From positions 1 to 42,272 of the IMG/VR virus record IMGVR_UViG_3300020438_003241: a stretch of DNA of 42,272 nt. One strand, given 5' to 3'. The stretch comes from a virus. The notes below the pieces were generated by a model. It was given only the letters and a program-made list of their open reading frames with translations, did no database searches and was not told the DNA's origin. Shown here one piece after another: positions 8,879 through 17,221 of this stretch (within the stretch, counting starts at the first letter, position 1; every line of letters starts with the position of its first letter). The translations under genes were made by a program, and so were the position numbers.

Positions 8879-10622
8879 GGCAATAAATTTTCCAACAAAT
8901 CCAGTTAATGGACAAACATTCGTAGCACTAGGCAGAGGTTGGCAGTACAATTCATCTGCTACCGCTTGGGAAGCATTAATTCGTGTTAACACTGCATTTA
9001 GCAGTGATGATATTACTGAAGGTACAACAAATCTCTATCAGAATCCTGAAAACATTCAAGATGAAGTAAACAACTTATTAGTAGCCGGCACAAATATTAC
9101 ACTTACATACAATGATGTAGCCAATAGTCTTACCATTGATAGTACAGGCGGCGGAGGCGGAGCAACAGCTCTTGAAGATTTATCAAACGTAAGTTCAACT
9201 TCACCAAGTACTGGACAAGTTCTCAAGTGGTCAGGATCAGAATGGGCGCCAGCTGCAGATGCAACTGGAGGCGGTGGATCTGGTATTTCACTAACAGATC
9301 TAAGTGTTGGTGCTGAAGGTACTGCAAGTGGTGATGGTGATGTTGCTTACAATAACGTAACAGGTGTGTTTACATACACCCCGCCAGACACGAGTTCATT
9401 TTTAACAAGTGTACCAGCACAATCATTTGCAAGTTTAACAGGTAAGCCAACAACAATAGCAGGATATGGAATTACTGATGCGTTCGATGGCGCATACAAT
9501 AGTTTAACAGGTAAGCCAACATTGTTTAATGGAGCATTTAGCTCATTAACAGGTAAACCTACTACAATCAGTGGTTATGGAATTACAGACGCCGCTACAC
9601 AATATAGTGACAGTAATGTTGATACCCATTTAAATCAAAGTAGTGCTACAACAGGACAAATCCTAGCTTGGAATGGTACAGACTATTCATGGATAGGACA
9701 GTCAAGTGGCGGAACTGATTTATATAATGCAAACGAAAATAGTCCTGCAGGACAACCTAATGCCACTGGAAATAATGCGGTAGCTATAGGTGATAGTGCA
9801 TCAGCAACGGGGAATGATGCCGTAGCAATTGGCGAGACTAGTGTTGCAAGTGGTATACAAAGTATAGCTCTTGGGTATAACGCTAAGGCATCTTTTCAAT
9901 CTATTGCTGGTCCAAACAGTAATGCTTCAGGAGGTAACTCAATAGCATTTGGAATTGGCAGTAATTCAACAACATACGGAGCTACGGGTGATTTCAGTTT
10001 TGCGGCTGGTCTTCAAACAAAGGCGTCAGGAGATTACGCAATAGCAATAGGTAGTGAAGTAATAGCGTCAGCAACGAGGTCAGTTGCTATTGGATATGCT
10101 AGTACTAGTTCACATAATGACTCTATTGCAATTGGTGACACAGTGTCAACTACTGCAACAAATCAAATTGCTTTAGGAAGTTCTGCAGATAGTGTACGAA
10201 TTTCATCTGCATACACACTTCCAACAACAGACGGGACAACAGGACAAGTGCTACAAACTAACGGAGCAGGAGTATTAAGTTTTGCTACTGCTAGCGGAGG
10301 CGGAAGTACTGGTGATATAAGTTTCAGCGGTAGTACATTATCTAGTAGTGGTAACACAATTACACTAGACGATAATGTTACAGTAACTGGTACACTAACC
10401 AGTACTCAAGCAGGTGCTCCGATTCTTACCAGTACGAGTAGTATCACACTACGAGCCAATTCTAGTAGTAGAGTACATGTAGATCAGAGTCCATTGAGAT
10501 TATATAATGTATCAACCACAAACAGAAATGCAATAACAGCCGCTGACGGCGATATGATTTATAATACTACTACATATAAAGCTCAAGTTTTTGCAAATGG
10601 TAGTTGGGTAGACCTGCATTAA
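8877..10622 (+). CDS. Fibre/adhesin with YadA-like head repeats
   Basis: 581 residues. The N-terminus (MAINFPTNPVNGQTFVALGR, W-Y...A.AWEAL) is a common phage-fibre start module. Around residues 185-245 there are three 'SLTGKPT' units, two with 'T.I.GYGITDA', a fibre-shaft repeat. From roughly residue 298 to 440 runs a series of 'AVAIG.SA.A.G', 'SIALGYNAKAS', 'SIAFG', 'AIAIGSE', 'SVAIGYAST', 'SIAIGD', 'QIALGSSA' units. These match the left-handed beta-roll head repeats of YadA/Hia-type trimeric autotransporter adhesins. The C-terminus has 'LRLYNVSTTNRNAITA' and 'GDMIYNTTTYKAQVF', a widespread fibre tip segment. No membrane anchor is present. It is likely a trimeric receptor-binding fibre under late control. 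Confidence 0.85.
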   Translation: MAINFPTNPVNGQTFVALGRGWQYNSSATAWEALIRVNTAFSSDDITEGTTNLYQNPENIQDEVNNLLVAGTNITLTYNDVANSLTIDSTGGGGGATALEDLSNVSSTSPSTGQVLKWSGSEWAPAADATGGGGSGISLTDLSVGAEGTASGDGDVAYNNVTGVFTYTPPDTSSFLTSVPAQSFASLTGKPTTIAGYGITDAFDGAYNSLTGKPTLFNGAFSSLTGKPTTISGYGITDAATQYSDSNVDTHLNQSSATTGQILAWNGTDYSWIGQSSGGTDLYNANENSPAGQPNATGNNAVAIGDSASATGNDAVAIGETSVASGIQSIALGYNAKASFQSIAGPNSNASGGNSIAFGIGSNSTTYGATGDFSFAAGLQTKASGDYAIAIGSEVIASATRSVAIGYASTSSHNDSIAIGDTVSTTATNQIALGSSADSVRISSAYTLPTTDGTTGQVLQTNGAGVLSFATASGGGSTGDISFSGSTLSSSGNTITLDDNVTVTGTLTSTQAGAPILTSTSSITLRANSSSRVHVDQSPLRLYNVSTTNRNAITAADGDMIYNTTTYKAQVFANGSWVDLH

Positions 10623-10628
10623 TATATA

Positions 10629-11564
10629 ATGGAATGTATAATGCATTATAATACTATAGAACCACAAAATAACACTTTTAAAACAATTTTAGTACAAACT
10701 ACATATTTTTGTCAAATGAAATGCTCTAATTGTTATTTAGGTGATATGTTGAACAACAAAAACATTCCTGATGTTGATTTTGATAGACTTTCAGAGGTAT
10801 TAGGGAATTTACCTAATCGTTGCGATATAAGATTATTAGGAGCTGAGCCCACGATGAATCCACAAATATTAGATTTAATCAAATTAATTAGAGAAAAAGG
10901 ACACAGGCCTTCAATGTTAACAAATGGTTTAAAATTGTCAAATGAATTTTTTGTACAAAAGTTGAAGAAAGCAGGACTCAACACATTAGGGATTAGTATG
11001 AATGGCGGTTTATGTAACGAAACATATCAAATTTATGATAATGGTAAGTATGCAAAACAAAAAACTAAAGCATTAGATAATTGTTTAAAAAATAACATAG
11101 TACCTCATATTAATACAATATTAACACCTTTAAATTTACATACTTTAAAACCATTGTTAGAATTTGTAGTTGATAAAGCACTACAATATGATATAAAATT
11201 TAGTCCAATGAAGTTTCCAATAATGCTAAGACCAAAATCAATTGGAAAGATGGGTAATTTTTTAAATGAAAAAACATATAGCTTACAAGAATTAGCTGAG
11301 ATTATTTCAGTGCTTACAAACAAAAAAGTTAATGATATAATGGATTCGAAAAATATAGACGGTTTTAATGAAAAGAACACCAGAGTTTTTACGTTTGACA
11401 CAAAAGCCGGTCAAATGTTATGTAAATTAACTGATTGGACAGTTGACGAAGAAGGAGTTATAGATAGAGGTAGTGAAAGAAGAGGTATCATTACACATGA
11501 CTATAGACTATCTCCAGCGTTTGAATATTATGCAGAACAAGTTGGAACCTATGGAAATAATTGA
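10629..11564 (+). CDS. Radical SAM protein
   Basis: 311 residues from the ATG at 10629. An ATG at 10641 with GGAA 6 bases upstream is an equally good start. Cys28, Cys32 and Cys35 (CQMKCSNC) form the CxxxCxxC site that binds the [4Fe-4S] cluster used to cleave S-adenosylmethionine. 'LLGAEPTMNP' fits the GGE-like SAM-binding strand and 'LTNGLKLS' the next core strand. A single late cysteine (MLCKLTDW) suggests a degenerate or truncated SPASM/twitch domain, with no full second cluster visible. The substrate is unknown. It is the first gene of an 11-gene enzyme island and very AT-rich compared with the fibre genes before it. The next gene overlaps its 3' end by 14 bases. Confidence 0.85.
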   Translation: MECIMHYNTIEPQNNTFKTILVQTTYFCQMKCSNCYLGDMLNNKNIPDVDFDRLSEVLGNLPNRCDIRLLGAEPTMNPQILDLIKLIREKGHRPSMLTNGLKLSNEFFVQKLKKAGLNTLGISMNGGLCNETYQIYDNGKYAKQKTKALDNCLKNNIVPHINTILTPLNLHTLKPLLEFVVDKALQYDIKFSPMKFPIMLRPKSIGKMGNFLNEKTYSLQELAEIISVLTNKKVNDIMDSKNIDGFNEKNTRVFTFDTKAGQMLCKLTDWTVDEEGVIDRGSERRGIITHDYRLSPAFEYYAEQVGTYGNN

Positions 11565-12162
11565 TATTACAGAAGATAAGGAATTAATTAAAAAATTATC
11601 ATTTGAAGCAGTTGATTCAAATAATCCTAATCACAGAAATACAAAAAACTATATTGATTTACACAAACGAGATTTTGTAAAATTTCATATTTTGAAGGAA
11701 AAAAATCAAATAGTTTCATTTGCAGCAATGTATCAACATACTTCGTGGCCTAAAAATATAATTAAAATTGTCGATAGAATGTATACGTTTCAACAATTTA
11801 GAGTAAAAAACGGAAATGGTTTTTCTTCAAAAAAACCAAATATAAAAAACAATGATGATCATGGAGGATTATGTTCTGGTCAACTTATTCCACATCAATT
11901 TGAAATTGCTAAAGAGTTAAATTTGATTCCATTTGTTTCAGTACAATTATTAAGTAGAAGAAATGCAGTAAAAAGATGGTTAGATACTAGAATTGATAAA
12001 AAACTAAAATTTAAATTATTAGATGGAATGTATTATGTATGTGGCGGAGATCCTAAAATAAGTATGTTGTGTTGGCAAAATGTTTTATCTACTGATAAAA
12101 TTGAACTACCTTCAATAAATATTGATATGTATAACCGCACTTTTAAAAGAGGAAAACGATGA
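11551..12162 (+). CDS. GNAT-like protein (paralogue of the 17861 gene)
   Basis: 203 residues from the ATG at 11551; a longer frame from 11473 would overlap the radical SAM gene by 92 bases and is less likely. The layout resembles a GNAT acetyltransferase fold: a polar N-terminal helix, 'FHILKEKNQIVSFAAMYQH' as the central beta hairpin, 'IVDRMYTFQQFR', and a C-terminal 'SRRNAVKRWLDTRID' followed by 'LLDGMYYVCGG' strands. The canonical Q/RxxGxG/A acetyl-CoA loop is not obvious, so the enzymatic assignment is tentative. The same architecture occurs at 17861, and both genes overlap a following AspH-like oxygenase gene by exactly 4 bases (ATGA). The pair probably works together. Confidence 0.55.
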   Translation: MEIIDITEDKELIKKLSFEAVDSNNPNHRNTKNYIDLHKRDFVKFHILKEKNQIVSFAAMYQHTSWPKNIIKIVDRMYTFQQFRVKNGNGFSSKKPNIKNNDDHGGLCSGQLIPHQFEIAKELNLIPFVSVQLLSRRNAVKRWLDTRIDKKLKFKLLDGMYYVCGGDPKISMLCWQNVLSTDKIELPSINIDMYNRTFKRGKR

Positions 12163-12791
12163 GAAATATATTAGAAAAAAGCATGCCAATAAGTTTAGAT
12201 GAATTTATTAGTATTGATAAAGAAAAATACCATGAGGTTGATATTGAAATACAAAAGATGTTTCCTAAATTACCATCGTTGTTAATAGGCAAAAAAGATA
12301 ATGGTGAAAGATACTGGATTAAAAAAGGTGAGGCAAAAGTTGATTGGGAAGTAGTTCCACTGACAGATAGTGTGTATGGTGATTCTGATTTTTATAGTTA
12401 TAGACCGTGGAATAGATTTTCTAAATTTTTTCCTAAGTTAAAAAAATTTATTGAAGATCTTCCAACAAAAGGATTAGGAAGAGCATCAATTCTTAAAGTA
12501 AAAGCCGGACACGAATCTATTCCACATATTGACCCACAATTTCTGCCTGGTGCTGATCCAATTGAAAAGTATGATAGGATTTTGAACATATGTTTTGGTA
12601 CTATCAAACCTTTATATATGTTAGAACCTCAGATGAAAACAAAACATTATTTTAATGGTAGAATAAATTGGTTAGATGTATCAGATTGGCACGGAGTTGA
12701 ATCAGCAAATGTTGATACATACACACTTAAACTTGATGTATTATTAAGTGATAAATTAAGAGAACAAATAAAGAAAAAGTATAATGTCTAA
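12159..12791 (+). CDS. AspH-like 2-oxoglutarate/Fe(II) dioxygenase homologue
   Basis: 210 residues. The double-stranded beta-helix signature of aspartyl/asparaginyl beta-hydroxylase-like proteins is visible. 'IPHIDPQFLP' supplies His123 and Asp125 (HxD), 'YDRILNICFG' is the following core strand, and 'SDWHGVESANVDTYTLKLDV' supplies the distal His178. The Arg that normally binds 2-oxoglutarate 9-10 residues after the distal His is not present (Thr187/Tyr188 instead), so activity or co-substrate may be altered. The start overlaps the GNAT-like gene by 4 bases. Substrate unknown; family members hydroxylate protein side chains or small molecules. Confidence 0.75.
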   Translation: MRNILEKSMPISLDEFISIDKEKYHEVDIEIQKMFPKLPSLLIGKKDNGERYWIKKGEAKVDWEVVPLTDSVYGDSDFYSYRPWNRFSKFFPKLKKFIEDLPTKGLGRASILKVKAGHESIPHIDPQFLPGADPIEKYDRILNICFGTIKPLYMLEPQMKTKHYFNGRINWLDVSDWHGVESANVDTYTLKLDVLLSDKLREQIKKKYNV

Positions 12792-12817
12792 TATAGACTG
12801 TGAAGGCGTAAACATAA

Positions 12818-13975
12818 ATGATATGTAAAATGCCTTGGCATGCAATTTGTTTAAGTGCAATTGGCGATATAAAACCTTGTTGTCTATTTTCCGCTAAAGG
12901 AAGACCTCCTAATACTGAATATCCAACAATTATGGAAAACTGGAATAGTCCGCGTATGCAAGACTTACGTCAAGAATTTCTAAATGGTGAAAAACCAAAA
13001 GACTGCAATAGCTGTTGGGAGAGAGAAGAGCAAGTAGGACATAGTAGAAGAACATGGTTCGATCAAAAGTTTGGAAAATACATTACTGAACCTACAACAG
13101 ACCTAATAGTAAACAATCCACAAATCGTACAGGCAGATATAAACCTATCAAACATATGCAACCTAAAATGCCGTATGTGTGGATCGTGGGCAAGCAATAG
13201 TTGGTTTGAGGAAGAGGTTGCCTTAGCCGTGAAGGACCGTCGATATCAGAAGAATAGTAAGCCACAGAGTATACGCAATGTTTCTGTGGAAGATATTCAG
13301 AATATATTACCGCACATTAGGACTATTAAGAGGATAGACTTCAAAGGTGGCGAACCAATGCTTGCTAAACATCATGATGATTTCCTACAGTGGATGATTG
13401 ATGAAGGTATGACTGATGTACACTTGTTATATACTACAAATGGCACAGTACGAAATCCACGTATTTTAAAACTACTAAGCCAGTTTAAAAAAATAAACCT
13501 AGTATTCAGTATTGAAGGTACAGGAACACGTTATAGTTACATACGTGGTGGCAAATATGATATTGCTCAAATTGAAGAAAATATGAGAAAGTATAATAAG
13601 TTAGAAAACGTTGAGATTAACTTTAATGTTACCCTACAAAATTACAACTTGTTGAACCTATTAGAGTTGTATAAATTGCTACATGAATGGCAATATAAAT
13701 ATGATAGAGTAGATGCAACCAATGCCTTTACTTACAATTCAGTAATCTCACCAGATTACTTGAGTCCCTTAAATGTACCTAATGAAATGCGTGATATTGC
13801 TTTAGATCAGTTACAGGATATAGACGACTTTAAAAATTTATGCAAAAGTTTACGCAATCGTAAATTTGATCAAGATAAGTGGAATACTTTTATTGACTTT
13901 ACAATAGACCTTGATAAACTAAGAAATGACAATATATTAGATCATTGTCTAGAATTTGAGAAATACTTTGACTAA
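12818..13975 (+). CDS. Radical SAM protein with N-terminal SPASM/twitch-like cysteines
   Basis: 385 residues. Cys114, Cys118 and Cys121 (CNLKCRMC) are the radical SAM cluster ligands. 'IDFKGGEPML' is the GGE motif and 'LLYTTNGTVRNP' a following core strand. Before the core, Cys3, Cys11, Cys21/22 and the C63-x2-C66 pair ('DCNSCWERE') form a SPASM/twitch-like auxiliary-cluster region, an order typical of 'twitch-domain' radical SAM proteins in marine phages. The core also has 'FSIEGTGTRYSYIRGG'. Composition is less AT-rich than its neighbours (24 of 60 G+C in 13321-13380, against 12 of 60 in 14221-14280), hinting at a separate origin. GAAGG about 11 bases upstream is a weak ribosome binding site. 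Substrate unknown. Confidence 0.85.
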   Translation: MICKMPWHAICLSAIGDIKPCCLFSAKGRPPNTEYPTIMENWNSPRMQDLRQEFLNGEKPKDCNSCWEREEQVGHSRRTWFDQKFGKYITEPTTDLIVNNPQIVQADINLSNICNLKCRMCGSWASNSWFEEEVALAVKDRRYQKNSKPQSIRNVSVEDIQNILPHIRTIKRIDFKGGEPMLAKHHDDFLQWMIDEGMTDVHLLYTTNGTVRNPRILKLLSQFKKINLVFSIEGTGTRYSYIRGGKYDIAQIEENMRKYNKLENVEINFNVTLQNYNLLNLLELYKLLHEWQYKYDRVDATNAFTYNSVISPDYLSPLNVPNEMRDIALDQLQDIDDFKNLCKSLRNRKFDQDKWNTFIDFTIDLDKLRNDNILDHCLEFEKYFD

Positions 13976-15488
13976 GATAGTAAGCATAGAAGATAATCAC
14001 GCATCTAAAACTGACATTACGTTAATATGTATACCAAAATTAACAGTCAAAGGACCTTTGTTATCCCTTACTCAACTTCAAGCATGTATAAAACAATCTA
14101 ATTTTACTTCTACTTGTTATGATTTTAATATATGGTTTTATAATAAAACAATTGATACTAAGTTAAGTTATATATGGAAAGTTTTGGACAACACTCTGAT
14201 AACTGAAAAAATTAAAAAAATTGAGACAGAATATATAAATTTTTGGAATGTTTTTTTTGATGAAATTGTTAAAAAGGATAATCCAAAAATTTTAGGTTTA
14301 TGTGCATTTTCAAGTTGGTCTTATCCGGGTATTGATATAATTGTTAAAGAAGTTAAAAAAAATTATCCAAACATAAAAATTTTAATAGGAGGTCCGGCAG
14401 TAAGAGATGCACCTCCCGACAAATCATCATACGGTTTAGATAACAATAAAGATTATTTTATAAATTTACAAAACAAAAACTTAATTGATGATTTTATTTG
14501 TGGAGATGCAGAAAAAAGTATTGTAGAATATCTTAGGGGTAATATGAATTATCCTGGAATTAATAATTTTGAACCTCAAGATATTATTAATCAAGAAGAT
14601 ATACCTACTCCGGATTATGAAAATATTGATATGTCAGCTTATAAAGATCCTCATTATTATATTAGAGGATCTAGAGGATGTGTTAGAAAATGTGCATTTT
14701 GTAATGTGCCTTTACTTTGGAAAACATTCAGATGGAGAAGTGGCAAGCATATTGCTGATGAAATTATTAATTTGTATGAAAAATATAATGTAAAAAAGTT
14801 TTATTTAATTGATAGTTTAACCAATGGTAATCAAAAAGAATTTATGAATTTAATGAATTGGATAAGTCAATACAAAAAACTTACAAAAGCTAAATTTTCC
14901 ATTGGTGGTCAATTTATTATGAGAGAAAAAAATCAAGTACCTCTTGAAATGTTTTCGCTTATGAAAGAAGCTGGATATAACGAACCTACAATAGGAATTG
15001 AATCAGGAAGTGAAAAAGTTAGAAAAGAATTAGGAAAATATTTTTCTAATGAAAGTATTGAATTTCATTTAGAAGAAATGAACAAAGTTGGTTTAAAAAT
15101 GGTTCCATTGTTTTTTGTAGGTTTTCCAACTGAAACTGATAATGATTTTGATCAATCAGTCAATATTTTAAGTCTGTTTGCTAAATATCCGAATGTAGTA
15201 AATTTAATACATATGGATCATCCTATGCATGTTATTGAAGGAACTCCTGTTGCAATGGATCATGAAAGATTTGATATTTTAAATGTTACAAACTCATTTA
15301 TATGGGAGAGTAAACACAGTGATTATAAAAAAAGAATAGAAAGGTTTTTTATTTTCCTTGATAAAGCCATTGAATTGAATCTTTATAAGAGACCTAGAGT
15401 ATCCGACAAAGCATACACTATGATTAATGATTATAAAACATATAGCAATTTAGATAAAGGTGTTTTACAAATAATGGATAGTTGGTAA
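13956..15488 (+). CDS. B12-binding-type radical SAM protein
   Basis: Up to 510 residues. No ATG is available near the start. Initiation is at TTG 13956 or, more likely, TTG 13968, which overlaps the previous stop. Residues ~20-200 look like a cobalamin-binding-type Rossmann domain ('ILGLCAFSSWSYPGID', 'ILIGGPAVRDAP', 'FICGDAEKSIVEYL'), although the classical DxHxxG ligand motif is not evident. The radical SAM core follows, with Cys242, Cys246 and Cys249 (CVRKCAFC), 'FYLIDSLTNGN', 'EPTIGIESGSEKVRKEL' and 'VPLFFVGFPTETDNDF'. Members of this class include methyltransferases and ring-forming enzymes acting on unactivated carbons. Substrate unknown. Very AT-rich. Its stop overlaps the next start (TAATG). 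Confidence 0.85.
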   Translation: MRNTLTKIVSIEDNHASKTDITLICIPKLTVKGPLLSLTQLQACIKQSNFTSTCYDFNIWFYNKTIDTKLSYIWKVLDNTLITEKIKKIETEYINFWNVFFDEIVKKDNPKILGLCAFSSWSYPGIDIIVKEVKKNYPNIKILIGGPAVRDAPPDKSSYGLDNNKDYFINLQNKNLIDDFICGDAEKSIVEYLRGNMNYPGINNFEPQDIINQEDIPTPDYENIDMSAYKDPHYYIRGSRGCVRKCAFCNVPLLWKTFRWRSGKHIADEIINLYEKYNVKKFYLIDSLTNGNQKEFMNLMNWISQYKKLTKAKFSIGGQFIMREKNQVPLEMFSLMKEAGYNEPTIGIESGSEKVRKELGKYFSNESIEFHLEEMNKVGLKMVPLFFVGFPTETDNDFDQSVNILSLFAKYPNVVNLIHMDHPMHVIEGTPVAMDHERFDILNVTNSFIWESKHSDYKKRIERFFIFLDKAIELNLYKRPRVSDKAYTMINDYKTYSNLDKGVLQIMDSW

Positions 15489-16003
15489 TGAATTTTGATG
15501 CGTACATTTATGAAATTAAATTAAATTATGATAAACAAAAGTTAATTAACGAAGGCGAGTGTATTGGTTATAATAAAACACGAGCGACAAGGCGTATTTA
15601 TGAAGCCAGAATTGATAACTTTGAATTTTTAAAAAAATATAATGAAATTAATAATGTTTATTCACAAATAAAAAATATATTTAAAAAAGATATTAAAACA
15701 ATATCATTTTATAAATTACCCATTGGTGAAGCAATAAGCCCGCACAAAGATCATTTCAACGCAAAAAATAATGTTGGTTTTGCTATTAACATATTGTTAA
15801 CAGAAGATAACCAAACTCCTTTAAAATTTATTATTGAAGATAAACATTATGATATATTTTATAATTGTATATTGTTTAATGCAGGTAATGTAATGCATTA
15901 TGTACCAAAAGTCAACAAAGAAAGAATCTTAATAAGATATTTTGTCAAAGATATGACATACGAAGAAGGAAAAAGTATATGTCAAAACCAATTACATACT
16001 TGA
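15488..16003 (+). CDS. AspH-like 2-oxoglutarate/Fe(II) oxygenase, short form
   Basis: 171 residues from the ATG at 15488, which overlaps the preceding TAA by one base; an in-frame TTG at 15482 is a less likely start. 'GEAISPHKDHFN' supplies His86 and Asp88, 'VGFAINILLTED' is the next core strand, and 'NAGNVMHYVPKVNKERILIRY' supplies the distal His137 and the co-substrate Arg146. The three metal ligands and the 2-oxoglutarate Arg are all in place, so it should be active. It follows the B12-type radical SAM gene without a gap, suggesting consecutive or paired chemistry. Substrate unknown. Confidence 0.75.
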   Translation: MNFDAYIYEIKLNYDKQKLINEGECIGYNKTRATRRIYEARIDNFEFLKKYNEINNVYSQIKNIFKKDIKTISFYKLPIGEAISPHKDHFNAKNNVGFAINILLTEDNQTPLKFIIEDKHYDIFYNCILFNAGNVMHYVPKVNKERILIRYFVKDMTYEEGKSICQNQLHT

Positions 16004-16004
16004 G

Positions 16005-16012
16005 TATAAATA
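16005..16012 (+). promoter_or_regulatory. T4-like late promoter box (TATAAATA)
   Basis: An exact TATAAATA, identical to the T4 late consensus, 25 bases before the desaturase ATG, with ATAGGGGAT as ribosome binding site. It splits the enzyme island into two transcription units. Confidence 0.75.
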
Positions 16013-16037
16013 CATATAGTTAATTATAGGGGATAAG

Positions 16038-16670
16038 ATGTATATTGTTTATGGATTTATTTGGTATCTTGTTATAGCACATTTTTCAGTATCAGCCGGT
16101 CTTCATCGGTACTTTGCACACAAGGCTTTTAAAGCAAATTGGTTATATGAAATATTTGTGTTATGGTCAACAAACCTAATAGGACTCAGAAGTCCCATTG
16201 GATGGATGGGTGTTCATAGAATGCATCATCATCACTCTGACACAGAACTGGATCCGCACTCTCCATTGACCAAAGGTTTTTGGAAAGTACTTTTTGGCAT
16301 GTTTAAGATAGATCATATTCCGTCAAAATATGTTAGAGATTTATATAAAAATCCTCGCATTCTTTTCTTTCATAAATATTGGCACATTATATGGGGAGTA
16401 CAAATACTAATTGCGTTACTCATTTCTTGGCAGTTTCTTGTTGCTTATACTGTTATACCTAGTATAATGGCACTAATTGGGTTTGGTTCGGTAAATGCAT
16501 TATGTCACATTAATGGGAAATCAAGAAATGTACCAGCTATAAATCTAATAGCAGCAGGCGAAGGTTATCACGCTGAACACCATAAAGGAAAAAACTTAAG
16601 GTTTCATAAATGGGATCATATGGGAGCATTACTAGAATGGGCGATGAGAAAGAAAATAATCGCAAAATAA
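16038..16670 (+). CDS. Membrane fatty-acid desaturase (acyl-CoA delta-9 type), compact
   Basis: 210 residues with several hydrophobic segments (about 1-20, 35-55, 117-155). All three histidine boxes of stearoyl-CoA desaturase-type di-iron enzymes are present: H23RYFAH28, H60RMHHHH and H178AEHH. The enzyme class inserts a cis double bond into membrane acyl chains using O2 and an electron donor in the inner membrane. The protein is shorter than many cellular homologues (about 300 residues), having lost mainly N-terminal sequence before the first box. It stands directly behind its own consensus late promoter. It may adjust host membrane fluidity or lipid composition late in infection, or act on a lipid made by the neighbouring enzymes. 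Confidence 0.9.
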   Translation: MYIVYGFIWYLVIAHFSVSAGLHRYFAHKAFKANWLYEIFVLWSTNLIGLRSPIGWMGVHRMHHHHSDTELDPHSPLTKGFWKVLFGMFKIDHIPSKYVRDLYKNPRILFFHKYWHIIWGVQILIALLISWQFLVAYTVIPSIMALIGFGSVNALCHINGKSRNVPAINLIAAGEGYHAEHHKGKNLRFHKWDHMGALLEWAMRKKIIAK

Positions 16671-17221
16671 ATGACATGAAAGGCTATGATAGCCAAGTAA
16701 ATGCAAAAGATCAATACAATATAAGATCAGACATTGGATTTGGAAGAAAAACATATCCATGGACTTTAGTATCAAAATTTTGTGATATTCCTTTAGACAT
16801 ATATCAAGATATACTAGAAGAAGCAAAGACTGCTTCTTATGAGCCATACTTTGCCTTTAACTTTGCTTATGTTGATCATCCTTGGGCTCACGAAATTGTA
16901 GAAAAATACGATGAAATATATGGATGTTTATTTCTTAAAATAGATGAAGGATCTAATGTTCTGCCTCATTGTGATCCAGTAAGAACAAGTAGTATAATTG
17001 CCCCTATGTGTTACGAAGATGAAGTGTATACACCTTTAGAAATTTATGCAGACGAGACTATCTACACCATTGGTTATTCAGAACGTAAAGCGGCATGGGC
17101 ATGGAACTGTAAACAACCACATGCTGTTTTTAATAAAAACCACAAGGATAGAGTAAATCTTCAATGGAATCTTAATATCCCTTACAAGCAATTTTATGAA
17201 AAATATTTAACCAATGGTTAA
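16637..17221 (+). CDS. AspH-like 2-oxoglutarate/Fe(II) oxygenase
   Basis: 194 residues from the ATG at 16637 (GGGAG about 10 bases upstream), which overlaps the desaturase 3' end by 34 bases. An in-frame ATG at 16676, just after the desaturase stop, is the alternative. Catalytic residues are clear: 'NVLPHCDPVRTSSIIAPM' gives His111 and Asp113, and 'WAWNCKQPHAVFNKNHKDR' gives the distal His162 and the 2-oxoglutarate Arg172. 'DEIYGCLFLKIDEG' is the typical strand before the HxD. Substrate unknown. It overlaps the downstream methyltransferase gene by 8 bases. Confidence 0.75.
   Translation: MGDEKENNRKINDMKGYDSQVNAKDQYNIRSDIGFGRKTYPWTLVSKFCDIPLDIYQDILEEAKTASYEPYFAFNFAYVDHPWAHEIVEKYDEIYGCLFLKIDEGSNVLPHCDPVRTSSIIAPMCYEDEVYTPLEIYADETIYTIGYSERKAAWAWNCKQPHAVFNKNHKDRVNLQWNLNIPYKQFYEKYLTNG

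Noticed and set aside
8877-10622. Possible diversity-generating retroelement target or CRISPR-like repeats in the fibre genes
   Set aside because: No reverse transcriptase, template repeat or regular spacer pattern is seen; the repeats are degenerate protein repeats.
11473-11550. N-terminal extension of the first GNAT-like gene
   Set aside because: It would overlap the radical SAM gene by 92 bases. The ATG at 11551 gives a short overlap, as elsewhere in the operon, and starts at the conserved part.
12813-12820. CATAAATG before and over the start of the second radical SAM gene
   Set aside because: Last base differs from consensus and the box overlaps the start codon itself, so it could not drive this gene.
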